IMG/VR virus record: IMGVR_UViG_3300037961_001370
Coordinates: 1-29,340 of that record
Direction: 5' to 3' (one strand)
Source: a virus
DNA length: 29,340 nt
Position numbers and translations under genes: made by a program. This document shows positions 7,614 to 16,100 of the stretch, one piece after another. The number at the start of each line of letters is the position of its first letter. The first letter of the stretch is position 1. The notes beneath the pieces are model-generated. The model did not search any database, was not told where the DNA came from, and saw only the letters and a program-made list of their open reading frames with translations.

Positions 7614-7764
7614 GTTTGATTTTCTTTTTCTTCTTTTGTGTTTCAAAATACTTGTCACCAAATCGTGATTGAATATGTTCAAGTTGGTGTTGATTCATCT
7701 CGCCAAGTGTCAACCGATAATGTGAAACTTTTTCGTCAAGATACTCTTTTTTTACTATAATCAT
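7597..7764 (-). CDS. Small charged protein behind a late promoter (55 aa)
   Basis: A 55-aa protein, MIIVKKEYLDEKVSHYRLTL at the N-terminus, then a Gln/His-rich helix (NQHQLEHIQSRF) and a Lys-rich tail (TQKKKKKIKHDSS). The frame is open back to 7944, but that extension would pass through a terminator and promoter and overlap the tail-protein gene. The ATG at 7764 lies 12 nt after the promoter element at 7777-7803, which fixes the start. Short 'KKEYLDE...' proteins at this place in head operons are common in Bacteroidota phages. Its role is unknown. Confidence 0.65.
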   Translation of the reverse strand: MIIVKKEYLDEKVSHYRLTLGEMNQHQLEHIQSRFGDKYFETQKKKKKIKHDSSD

Positions 7765-7776
7765 AGTGTGTCTTTT

Positions 7777-7803
7777 TTTATAAATATAAATATCTGCTTT
7801 TTG
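7777..7803 (-). promoter_or_regulatory. Late promoter-like element, copy 4
   Basis: On the minus strand this reads CAAAA, ten variable bases, then TATATTTATAAA, identical in layout to the elements at 11187-11213 and 19968-19994. It starts a few bases after the U-tract of the terminator at 7809-7839 and ends 12 nt before the ATG at 7764. TATATTTA resembles the Bacteroidota -7 element TAnnTTTG with the last G replaced by A. Inferred to drive the portal/connector/lysis transcript. Confidence 0.7.
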
Positions 7804-7808
7804 TTTAC

Positions 7809-7839
7809 AAAAAAAAAGACGACCGAAGTCGCCCTTTTT
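7809..7839 (-). terminator. Intrinsic terminator after the major-tail-like gene
   Basis: On the minus strand a six-base-pair stem (GGCGAC / GUCGUC, one G-U pair) closes a UUCG tetraloop and is followed by an uninterrupted run of U residues. The arms are at 7828-7833 and 7818-7823. It ends the transcript that carries the capsid and major-tail-like genes. Confidence 0.85.
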
Positions 7840-7864
7840 CAAAACAGAATAGAAAAACAATTCT

Positions 7865-8458
7865 TTACGTCGGTGTTGTTCCGACTGTGATTGTAACGTT
7901 TCCGGGTGTTGAAATCGCATCAAATGGATACTTGTCAGTTCCAACCCCTGCCGTAGCTTTTACAATATAATTTTCAGTTTCTTGGGATGTGAAAGTCAAA
8001 GTGAATCCCGAAAGATCCCCTTTCGCCGTTCCCGTGCTCATTGCTCCCGCAGTCACAGAACATCCAAATCGTGTTCCTAATAAGAACACATTGTCATTCG
8101 CATCAAGAACCCAAACTTGACAACGACCTTTTAAAATGTTGTCTAAATGTGGAATGTCTTCTTTGACAATTTTTTGTAATGTAACGTCCAAAACTTGTTC
8201 GTAATATGTTGAACCCGTCGCGTCATCACTTGTAAAATTTGCATTAAACGTCGCCGTGTTTGGTCTAAGGTCATATTGGTATAATGTGACCGCACTGTCA
8301 ATGTCGGTAATCTCATTTGACGTGATTGTCAATTTCGATAATAAGTCCGCATCGTAATTCAATAAGAAAATCTTATTGATTCCGCCGATGACGTCTTTAC
8401 ATCCAACGGCTCTGCCCTCACTAACATCACACCCAAATTTATAAAATTTATTAGCCAT
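7865..8458 (-). CDS. Putative major tail (tube) protein
   Basis: A 197-aa protein with the segment LGTRFGCSVTAGAMSTGTAKGDLSGFTLTFTSQE (about 126-160). This is a pattern typical of siphophage major tail proteins: a strand, a glycine-rich turn, then GDxSGxxLTFTxxE. The region before it (YQYDLRPNTATFNANFTSDDATGS, DVTLQKI) fits tube strands. If correct, it polymerises into the tail tube around the tape measure. Unusually, it lies directly after the capsid gene and not in the tail module. The abundant-protein interpretation is supported by its own strong terminator. A head decoration protein is the main alternative. Confidence 0.6.
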   Translation of the reverse strand: MANKFYKFGCDVSEGRAVGCKDVIGGINKIFLLNYDADLLSKLTITSNEITDIDSAVTLYQYDLRPNTATFNANFTSDDATGSTYYEQVLDVTLQKIVKEDIPHLDNILKGRCQVWVLDANDNVFLLGTRFGCSVTAGAMSTGTAKGDLSGFTLTFTSQETENYIVKATAGVGTDKYPFDAISTPGNVTITVGTTPT

Positions 8459-8480
8459 TTTTTTTCTTTTAAAAGGTTAT

Positions 8481-8506
8481 AAAAGGGGGGTGTGTTTCAA
8501 CCCCCA
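8481..8506 (-). terminator. Hairpin between capsid and major-tail-like genes
   Basis: The minus strand forms a GC-rich stem (GGGGGTTG / CACCCCCC, one mismatch) with a five-base loop followed by only four U residues and then mixed sequence. It lies in the 58-nt gap after the capsid gene. The weak U-tract suggests a partial terminator or an mRNA 3'-end stabiliser that would raise capsid transcript levels over downstream genes. Confidence 0.6.
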
Positions 8507-8516
8507 TTTAATAATA

Positions 8517-9452
8517 TTATCCAGCGTAAAGAGTGATATCAGAACCGAACGCGTAGTTCACACCCGCGTTGAATCTCATAATCAATCTCACGTTGTCCGA
8601 CCCGTCAAGTTCTGCCATGTCTAAAACACGAACTTCACTTGAAGAACCATCCGTTCCAAAGAACATATTTGACGTTCTTCCTGCAATCATTGTGTCGTCT
8701 GCCATTCCCGGAGCGTGCGCAAGTCTCACGCCATTATAAGACAAATTCCAACCCTCTCTCATGTTGTATTCGTTAAAATAACCAAGAGCCGCTTGAGCTT
8801 GAATATAAAATCTCCATGCAGATGTTGGAATCCAGATTTTTAAATCTTCTTTTCCATAGACTGCCGTTGGAATAGTTGAAACAACGTCGCCCAATTTTTC
8901 CACGATATTTGCAGCAGTTAAAGCCGCAGCGCCTGCAACGTCATTCACGTCACCATCAGCCAAAGCCAATTTTCTGAATCCGTCAAATTGTCCGTTGGTG
9001 TCGGTTGTTCCGTCCCATATTGAAGTTTGTATTTCTGCTGAAACTTTTTCAGCTGTTTGCGCGATTAAATAATCAACGAATGGTGTTGGTAATGTTCCAT
9101 TTAAACTATTAGACATATTTTGTCCCTCCCAAGTTTTCAAAAATTCTTGTTTACAAACTTGTGTGTTAACCTCTAATTTTTCTGGTTCTAAAACTCTTTC
9201 AGCATAAGTCACTGTTCCAGAATCAGTGAAATCACAAGTCGCGTCAGCGATTAAGCCGTCCGCAGACCCTCCAACTGTGATTTTTCTAAGGTTAGCTTTA
9301 AATTCAACATTATTCAATAATGTTAATTCATTGTTTGCCATTGTTGGGTTTGAAAGTAGAGCCGCCGAAATATATCCTTGAGCCGCTTCACCTGCATAAT
9401 TTGAAGTGACCGACTGTGTCAAGTCATACTTCTTTGATAGATTCTTTTTCAT
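8517..9452 (-). CDS. Major capsid protein
   Basis: A 311-aa protein in the expected place, directly after protease and scaffold genes. Its sequence has features of HK97-fold capsid proteins of Bacteroidota phages: a helical N-arm (KKYDLTQSVTSNYAGEAAQGYISAALL), a middle segment PEKLEVNTQVCKQEFLKTWEG, IWDGTTDTNGQFDGFRKLALAD, a strand-rich P-domain (DLKIWIPTSAWRFYIQAQAALGYF) and a C-terminal stretch RVLDMAELDGSDNVRLIMRFNAGVNYAFGSDI. No separate cleavage site is obvious. Spacing to the scaffold is 18 nt. The call rests on gene order plus recognisable segments; I could not run a structure search. Confidence 0.85.
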   Translation of the reverse strand: MKKNLSKKYDLTQSVTSNYAGEAAQGYISAALLSNPTMANNELTLLNNVEFKANLRKITVGGSADGLIADATCDFTDSGTVTYAERVLEPEKLEVNTQVCKQEFLKTWEGQNMSNSLNGTLPTPFVDYLIAQTAEKVSAEIQTSIWDGTTDTNGQFDGFRKLALADGDVNDVAGAAALTAANIVEKLGDVVSTIPTAVYGKEDLKIWIPTSAWRFYIQAQAALGYFNEYNMREGWNLSYNGVRLAHAPGMADDTMIAGRTSNMFFGTDGSSSEVRVLDMAELDGSDNVRLIMRFNAGVNYAFGSDITLYAG

Positions 9453-9470
9453 TTTTTTAAATTAAATTTA

Positions 9471-10160
9471 TTAGTTCATTTTATTTATATAATAAGCAAC
9501 TCTTTCTTTTGTTGAAAGCTTTGACAAATTAACTTCAACCGGTTTCGTTGATGGTGAAACCTTTAAACCCTCCGAAGATGGTTGTCCTTCAAACTCTTGG
9601 AGTTTGTTTTCTAAATCGTCGATTCTTGTTGTTAAATCACTGATAACATCCTTTGAAAGTTCAACTTCCGTTGTTTCAACTTCTTCTTCAACTTTCGTTG
9701 CTAAGTGGTCAACCACAATTTTCGCAACTTCTTTTGAAATTTCTTCCGTCACTTCGTCTGGCGTCGCGTCATTTATTTTGACCGCCACTTCTTCAATTAC
9801 CGGATCTGCCGTGACCGCTTCAACAACTTCTTCTTTTTCAACAACTTCTTCCATTTCTTCTTTTTTCAATTCTTCTTCAATCACTTCTTCTTCAATTACT
9901 TCTTCACTTTCTCCAGCAACTTTGCTTTCTGAATCGATTCTTATTTTTGAACCATCTTGCAAAGTGTAGATTCCTTCGGCTAAGGATTCGACCGCGCCTT
10001 CATCGTTTATCACATAAACTTCCGCACCTATGTCAAACGCTTCCGCGTCAGTAGCGATGACCCTTGCATCGTCAAGAATTGCTTCCGCATACATCTCAAT
10101 TTTGTATGTCTTTTTTTTAGAGAACTTTAAAAGCTCTTTGATTTTTTTGATTGAACTCAT
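9471..10160 (-). CDS. Capsid scaffolding protein
   Basis: A 229-aa, strongly acidic protein. Residues about 20-75 form a small strand-rich domain (VYVINDEGAVESLAEGIYTLQDGSKIRID). About 80-180 is a Glu/Val-rich low-complexity, coiled-coil-like stretch. Residues about 168-190 form a leucine-heptad helix (ISDLTTRIDDLENKLQEFEG), and the end is a basic, conserved-looking tail (LSTKERVAYYINKMN). Acidic coiled-coil proteins between the head protease and the major capsid gene are characteristic scaffolds, degraded by the protease during maturation. A promoter-like element lies 11 nt upstream of its ATG. The N-terminal domain resembles one seen in several Bacteroidota phage head proteins. Confidence 0.75.
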   Translation of the reverse strand: MSSIKKIKELLKFSKKKTYKIEMYAEAILDDARVIATDAEAFDIGAEVYVINDEGAVESLAEGIYTLQDGSKIRIDSESKVAGESEEVIEEEVIEEELKKEEMEEVVEKEEVVEAVTADPVIEEVAVKINDATPDEVTEEISKEVAKIVVDHLATKVEEEVETTEVELSKDVISDLTTRIDDLENKLQEFEGQPSSEGLKVSPSTKPVEVNLSKLSTKERVAYYINKMN

Positions 10161-10171
10161 TTGATTTCTTT

Positions 10172-10198
10172 TTTATATATATTAATAATTGATTTTTG
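10172..10198 (-). promoter_or_regulatory. Late promoter-like element, copy 3 (variant)
   Basis: Minus strand: CAAAA, ten bases, then AATATATATAAA. The second block differs from the TATATTTATAAA consensus at two of twelve positions, and the total 27-bp layout and spacing are the same as in the other three copies. It ends 11 nt before the scaffold ATG. No terminator precedes it, so it would be an internal promoter boosting scaffold and capsid expression. Confidence 0.5.
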
Positions 10199-10218
10199 TT
10201 CCCTTTCAAATTGAAAAC

Positions 10219-11175
10219 TTATCTTTTAACACTTCTATTTTTGATAGCGGCACATACCTTTTCGGCTGTTTCCCTGTCTCCATATTCTTTCATTTGGTCA
10301 CGAATACATTGTTCCCATGGATACGACGCCAAATCATTACTTCGGTATTTTTCCGATTTGTATTTGATTTTTTTCTTTCGTTTCTTTAAAAGTTCCGCAT
10401 GAGATTTACAACCCATGTAATATGTTTGACCATCGATTTCATGTGAATGACTTCCAGAACAATCAAAAAACAATTCCCCGTATAATTCAGCCTTTTCAAT
10501 ATCCAAATATACCGGTGTCCCATCAAGGGTCATGTCTGGTTTTAATTCAGCGTTTAAAAGTATATCTTTGATTTCTTCCATTACTTCTTTTTGTTCACAT
10601 TCAACGCATTCTTCTGCTAGGTCAAGAATGTCTTCTTTCTGCATCTCGATAACCTTGTCCACAAAATATCCCTCTATGCTGTAACCACGAAGTTTGTTTT
10701 CTTTCACATCATTCCAAACATCGTCATTGTATATCTTCATTTTTACAAACCAACTTCCGATTGGAACGTCATTGAATCCATATAAATTTGATTTGTCGTT
10801 CTTGTCTTCTTTTATCCAAGTTTCAATGACTGAAACACCATCAACATTTTTTTCGTGTTCAACTGTAGCGTTGTTATTTTTTAAACCATTCATAAAAAGT
10901 TCTTGAGCCTTTTCAATAGTTTCTTTTGAGAAAAAAACAAGATATTCTTCGTTCTTTTCTTGGTCAAATCTTGGAATCTCTTTTTCGGGGATCAAGGCTA
11001 CACCAATCAATGTCCTTTTGTCTTCGTCTATTTTTGCAAGTGACACAAATTTGTCTTTTGACATTGCAACCCACCCACGCTCAATGGCTGGATTTGACAC
11101 CAGTGAAATCGCTTGTATTCCGAAAATTTCTTCGGTTTCGTCAATTATTAATTCAACAATTTTTGGTTTCTTCAT
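10219..11175 (-). CDS. XkdF-like prohead serine protease with extra C-terminal domain
   Basis: A 318-aa protein. Residues about 1-175 match the XkdF-type prohead protease pattern (PF14550-like): IFGIQAISLVSNPAIERGW, LIGVALIPEKEIPR, TVEHEKNVDGVSVIETWI with probable catalytic His107, PIGSWFVKMKIYNDDVW, and LRGYSIEGYF with probable nucleophile Ser166. It should cleave scaffold and capsid during maturation. A second region (about 205-318) carries CSGSHSHEIDGQTYYMGCKSH and YPWEQCIRDQMKEYGDRETAEKVCAAIK, a module often attached to Bacteroidota phage head proteins and possibly metal binding. It starts 11 nt after a late promoter element and opens the head operon. Confidence 0.8.
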   Translation of the reverse strand: MKKPKIVELIIDETEEIFGIQAISLVSNPAIERGWVAMSKDKFVSLAKIDEDKRTLIGVALIPEKEIPRFDQEKNEEYLVFFSKETIEKAQELFMNGLKNNNATVEHEKNVDGVSVIETWIKEDKNDKSNLYGFNDVPIGSWFVKMKIYNDDVWNDVKENKLRGYSIEGYFVDKVIEMQKEDILDLAEECVECEQKEVMEEIKDILLNAELKPDMTLDGTPVYLDIEKAELYGELFFDCSGSHSHEIDGQTYYMGCKSHAELLKKRKKKIKYKSEKYRSNDLASYPWEQCIRDQMKEYGDRETAEKVCAAIKNRSVKR

Positions 11176-11186
11176 TATACTTATTT

Positions 11187-11213
11187 TTTATAAATATAAT
11201 ATCAATGATTTTG
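11187..11213 (-). promoter_or_regulatory. Late promoter-like element, copy 2
   Basis: Minus strand: CAAAA, ten bases (TCATTGATAT), then TATATTTATAAA. It lies 13 nt downstream of the tape-measure terminator's U-tract and 11 nt upstream of the protease ATG. Inferred to start the head operon. Confidence 0.7.
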
Positions 11214-11226
11214 TTTATTTTATGAC

Positions 11227-11257
11227 AAAAAAAAGGGGGATGGTTAGGCACCCCCCC
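11227..11257 (-). terminator. Intrinsic terminator closing the tail operon
   Basis: On the minus strand an eight-base-pair stem (GGGGGGTG / CATCCCCC with one G-U pair) with a six-base loop is followed by eight U residues. It lies about 110 nt after the tape-measure stop and immediately before the head-operon promoter. Confidence 0.85.
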
Positions 11258-11367
11258 TTCTTAAAAAAAACTTATTCATACATGAGTATGGAAATTGAAA
11301 ACCTTTAATTAAAAAGATATGTAAATATAATTAAAATAATTGACATCACAAAAAATTCACCAAAAAT

Positions 11368-12957
11368 TTACAATGTTGTTTGAAGGTCAAGTTCTTCTTG
11401 TAGCGCTTGACTATTTGAAATGTCTGTTTCCACAACATAAGCTTGAACGGGCTGTTGTGTTGTTTCTGTCAAATTTTCTGTCAATTGATTGGGGATTAAA
11501 TTATCAACATTCATCGGCCCTGTTCCTGTTGGGCTTGGAGTGACACCGCCACTGCTGTCGTCAACCGAATCTTCTTCGGGGTCGGTTTTCAATATATTAC
11601 GAACTGCCGCGAATCCTGTCGCCGCCGTTATCCCAGCTTGAACCAAATTCCAAGGTGCTGGAACGTTTGCCAGTGCGTTTGTAATTCCTTGGTAAGTATT
11701 GTATAAAGCTTGAGCCACTGCAAACCCTTTCGCCGCTGTTGAATTTTCTTCCATTAAACCACTAAGGGCACCAAGTCCATCCGAAATCATTTTGACTTTC
11801 GAATCTTGAATTGCCTTTTCCCTGTCTTCTTCTTCTTTTGCGTATTTTTTATTAATTTCGTCAACCTGTTTCCCGTATTGTTCGGTGATTGTTGTGGTGT
11901 CTTGTCCGTATTTATTAGCCAACTCCAAAAGTTTTTGATACTTCTTTTCGGCTTGAAAAAGTTCTTCATCAATTGCGGTTTGGTTCGCCACCCTCAAGAC
12001 TTCCAAATCGTCTTCACGTTGTTTGTCGGCCTTTGCTTTGTCCGCGTCTTCTTTTTCTTTCGCTGCCTTTCTGTTTGCCTCACCTTCTTTTATAATGGAA
12101 TTTATTTTGTTGTTTAATTCGATTTGTTTGGTTGTGGATTCTTGACGAACATTGGCCAAATTGATTTCAAGTTGTGTCAATTTTTCAAGGTCTTCTTCCA
12201 TGTTTTCGCTTGTTTCCATTTGTTCCATCTGGATTCGAACGGCTTCTTCCGCGTTCGCTAATCTTTTTGCGACCAAATTGGTTTCAATTTCAAAAGCCTT
12301 TTGAGCCGCCGCAAGTCTTTCATCTTCACTTTTCGTCACGTCTTCCGAAATCATTTTCAATTGCTCAATCTCTGCCCGTCTTTGTGCTGTTTCAACATTG
12401 ATTTGACGTTCCGCCTCCCGTAATGCGATTGCACTTTTTGTCAATTCACCCATCAATTTGACGTCTTCTTTTATTTCTTCACCAATCCCCTTGAAACTAT
12501 CTCCCATCTGGTCAATACCTTCTTTAAATCCCCCCTTTTTAAATATCTTCAAAAGACCTTCACCGAAATTTGAAACCCTGTCTTTTATGACTGTGAATGT
12601 CGCACCAAGTTTCGCCATTGCTATTTCCAATTTTTCCGCACCCCTTTGCGTTGATGTGAAGTATGTCACAAGTGAACCGATGGCAACAACAAAGGCACCG
12701 ATTCCCGTTGATATTAAACCAACCTTTATTGATGTAAACATTAATTTCGCGGACTTGAGTGTCGCTCCAAACGCCTTTTTTACAGAACCCAAACTTGTTC
12801 CCAAGATATTGACTTCACCCCATGCGGCTTCCACACTCTCGCCCAGTGACTGGGCTTCTTCGCCGGCATCTTTAGTGGCCTTTTTTAATTTGTCAATCTC
12901 TTTTGTTCCTTTGTCAGCTCCTGTGACTTTGACATTTACTGTGATTTCTTGCGCCAT
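11368..12957 (-). CDS. Tape measure protein
   Basis: A 529-aa protein with the classic layout. It has a short N-terminal domain (ITVNVKVTGADKGTKEIDKLKKATKDAG), a hydrophobic segment at about 78-105 (VGLISTGIGAFVVAIGSLVTYF), a long Glu/Lys/Ala-rich coiled coil from about 160 to 390, and a second hydrophobic, Ala/Gly-rich segment at about 410-455 (TAAKGFAVAQALYNTYQGITNAL, GITAATGFAAVRNIL). Tape measures set tail length and may enter the envelope during DNA delivery. The length implies a fairly short tail by the usual length rule. It begins inside the end of a 61-aa gene (22-nt overlap) and is followed by a strong terminator. Confidence 0.85.
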   Translation of the reverse strand: MAQEITVNVKVTGADKGTKEIDKLKKATKDAGEEAQSLGESVEAAWGEVNILGTSLGSVKKAFGATLKSAKLMFTSIKVGLISTGIGAFVVAIGSLVTYFTSTQRGAEKLEIAMAKLGATFTVIKDRVSNFGEGLLKIFKKGGFKEGIDQMGDSFKGIGEEIKEDVKLMGELTKSAIALREAERQINVETAQRRAEIEQLKMISEDVTKSEDERLAAAQKAFEIETNLVAKRLANAEEAVRIQMEQMETSENMEEDLEKLTQLEINLANVRQESTTKQIELNNKINSIIKEGEANRKAAKEKEDADKAKADKQREDDLEVLRVANQTAIDEELFQAEKKYQKLLELANKYGQDTTTITEQYGKQVDEINKKYAKEEEDREKAIQDSKVKMISDGLGALSGLMEENSTAAKGFAVAQALYNTYQGITNALANVPAPWNLVQAGITAATGFAAVRNILKTDPEEDSVDDSSGGVTPSPTGTGPMNVDNLIPNQLTENLTETTQQPVQAYVVETDISNSQALQEELDLQTTL

Positions 12958-13121
12958 AATCTAAGTATTTCTTTAAACATTCTTTTAAAACTTGTGTGTT
13001 TTTCATTCCGACCATAGAGAAAGCAGTATTCTTCACGGCCGTATAATTCTATTTTGTTAATTGTTTTTAATTGTATCAACATTAATTTTGTTGACAATTT
13101 AATGTGTTGTTTTAATTCCAT
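12936..13121 (-). CDS. Small basic protein between tail genes (61 aa)
   Basis: A 61-aa, Lys/Arg-rich protein without Cys clusters or membrane helices. It overlaps the upstream 1160-aa tail gene by 10 nt and the tape-measure start by 22 nt, filling exactly the space between them, which is the main support for its being real. Small genes at this position can encode tail assembly factors, but nothing in the sequence shows that. I do not recognise it. Confidence 0.5.
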   Translation of the reverse strand: MELKQHIKLSTKLMLIQLKTINKIELYGREEYCFLYGRNEKHTSFKRMFKEILRLWRKKSQ

Positions 13122-16100
13122 AATAAATAACTTGCGTTTTCAAATAAGATGTTGTCAGCATTCTGAAAAATAGCGTAATCACTGGAAACAGGAATTGTCA
13201 ACGCGTGAATTTCTTGGACTGACAAATCACATGTCAATTGCCACATTCTCTTTGTGTCCGTTTGGTCATCGTCAAGACCAAATTCCAACAAACCATTGTT
13301 TGAAACGATGTTCAAAGTGCATGTTGTTGGGAACACTCCTTCATGAAGATTAAATTCATTTGTTCCCCCCGCTGTTCCTTGTTGAACCACTGTCCCCGAC
13401 TTGTTCACAAACGAAGTGTAATATGCAAACGAATCCGTTGTTCCAACCACATAAGTTGAACTTGTTCCGCCAACCACTGTCACAATCCCACTGACACGAA
13501 TCAACATGTTTGTGTTGTTTGGAATAATTAATGATTTTGTGTTCTGCGACCCCTCTGGATATGCGTATCCCCGTGTTGTTCCTTCGGTGAATCCTGTCAA
13601 TATCATTCGGTGCATCTCGCCCTGTATCTTTGGCCCTTTCTGTTGTCTTGTTTTATATTTAATAATAATGTCATCCTTTTGTGGTCTTAAAATCGAACTA
13701 CTAAATCGAGACGTGTCCGAACCAATTCTCAAAGGTTGTTTTCCGATTAGCCCGTTAAATATTGTCTTCGTTTGACCTAATGACAAAATTGATTCCAAAG
13801 CAAAAACATCTTTCAGTTTCAAAGGGAAACTTCCAACGTTTGCCAAACAAGGATATAATCCCGACGCCGCGTTCAATGTGAAGAACGTCAATGATTGTCC
13901 GCCAATACATTCACAACAACTTGTCGGAGCCATCACACCAAGAAACGGACTTGAAACCGAAGGGGTGCAATTTGGGTCACTATCTGGACACCAATAATAA
14001 AAAAGTCCATAATATAAATTAAAACCACTCGAATCCGTTCCGACAACATAGTCGCAATCTTCACATGTGACAGTGTCGGTGATTTTTAAAAGGGTGACTT
14101 TTGTTGAAACGTCTTGACCAACTTGATAATTGTGAATGTTGATAATTCGCCAATATGAATCTTTGATGAAAATTTCGTCATTGAAATTAAAATTGTGAAT
14201 GTCAACTTCGTCAAGTGTCAAATGACATTCCATGATCCGCGAATCTGGTGAATAAATTCCGTCAAGATAACTTTTCCAATACAAGCCATATAATGAATTA
14301 TCGAACCAAGACCCCGTGTCGTTTCCGTAATTGAAGACACTCAAGTCACCAACCAACGGGGGGTTTGCGTTCCAATACAATGATTTATTGGCTTGTGTCA
14401 ATGTATATTCATTACTCGATGGTGTTATGTCATAAGGTGTGCACAATGGATATGTCGTGAAGTTATAAACCGCAATGACAGAATTTGATGATGGTTGGTG
14501 GTGCATATTGTAACCCCCCGACAATGCGTTCCCATCACTTCCAAGGACGGCCGTTGGTGTTCCACAATAATAAAACAATTTCGGCTTTGTGGCTTCAATT
14601 GGATTTTCCGCACCTCCTTCAACAAGTTTATATGTAAATTCATAATGAACCGCCATATTCAACAATTGTGTTGTAAGTTGATTTTCTTCGTTCTGTTGGA
14701 CTTTTCCATTAATATAAGGGGCGAATATCGATTTGTTCTTCAATTCACCTTGAGCGAACTCATTTGTGTCCTGTGTTCGTTTATAATGTCCATATACATT
14801 CGATGACGGAAGTTTCTCTTTTATTGTTTTGTTTGCAAGGTCAACATCTTCTTGGTCTGTCAAATGAATTGTGTGTTTTTGAATTGATGTGGTGTCCTTT
14901 ACAATAATCTCTTTTGACGTGTCTAATTTGTTTGACCACGACTTGATTGTTCCACCTTCTAAATAATCATTGTATGGCTCTATTATTAAATTAGTTGGAT
15001 TGTCTTTGTCCGGTATTATAACCAAATTAAAACGTTGTATTATGTCGGTCAAGAAATCTTTTTGAAGAATGGATTCATCAACACATGCGGGAACATTAAT
15101 TGTTTGATTGTATGCTCCTTCATTCCACGCCGGCCAAATCACTTGGACTTGACTGTATAGTTCGGCACATGTGAACGGGTCATCACTCCCAAAATTAACA
15201 GAATTAGTGGCAGACGTTGGCTTCATGTTTTCAATCGTCACTTTTATTCGTGCACTTTGACCAACAGGAATTGAAGTCAAGTCAAATTGATATGTCAAAG
15301 GACTGTTGAAATCATTATTCGGGTCGGATGTTGTTAGGTCAATATATATCGGTTCACCATATGTCACATTTGGGTCTTCGGCCACTGCGTCCACATCCCA
15401 TCTTTGAAGCCACGCTTTGAACCTAATTGGTTGATATGTGTTTTGTGGTGTTGTGACATCATTCGGTGTCGCGGTGTCCATGTTTTCAAGTTCCAATTTG
15501 TGACGGACTGTCATCAACATTTGTGTTTGAACATTCCTTGTGAAATAATCATATGTAGCATCCCATGAACCTCCATTATTTAAACAATCAGCGCCGCCCG
15601 TGATGCTCGCTGGAACTCTTGTCACTAATTCAGCCGCGGGAATTTCTTGGTCGTCTGGATAATTACTTGAAGCCCCCCAAGTCAACGCATTTCCAACATT
15701 CATTGAACCCCCTTGTTGTGCTGATGAATCCGTCACCGGAAGACCAGCTTCGGCCAAATGATTCCCCGTTGTCATAAAGATTTTTCCAAAATAGGAACCA
15801 TCAATGAAGGTGGATGTATATGTGAACCCCGCGTTTGTGATTAACTTGTTCAACAAATACTTGATTTGTATTGCTGGACGTAGTTGGTTTATTGGAACCA
15901 TAAATTCCGGGGGGTCATTGATGGGGTCTGGAAATATCGCCGTGTTGTTAATGTCCGACGATGTCATGTTCAAATAATATGGTGCATTTTGGTTGTAATA
16001 AAAATTAGGTTTTGTCAAACTCATGGGATACATAAGTTTTTGAACACCCGCGGATACGTCTTGAAGCGGATCTCCCGAACTATTTTCGAAAGAATCTGAC

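Noticed and set aside
9604-9969. 121-aa Ser/Thr-rich open frame on the plus strand
   Set aside because: It is the exact antisense of the Glu/Val-rich low-complexity part of the scaffold gene, whose GAA/GTT codons read as Ser/Thr/Phe codons in reverse. No plus-strand promoter or neighbours support it.
12458-12964. 168-aa open frame on the plus strand
   Set aside because: It mirrors the tape-measure gene, has Ser/Pro/Phe-rich antisense composition and no supporting context.
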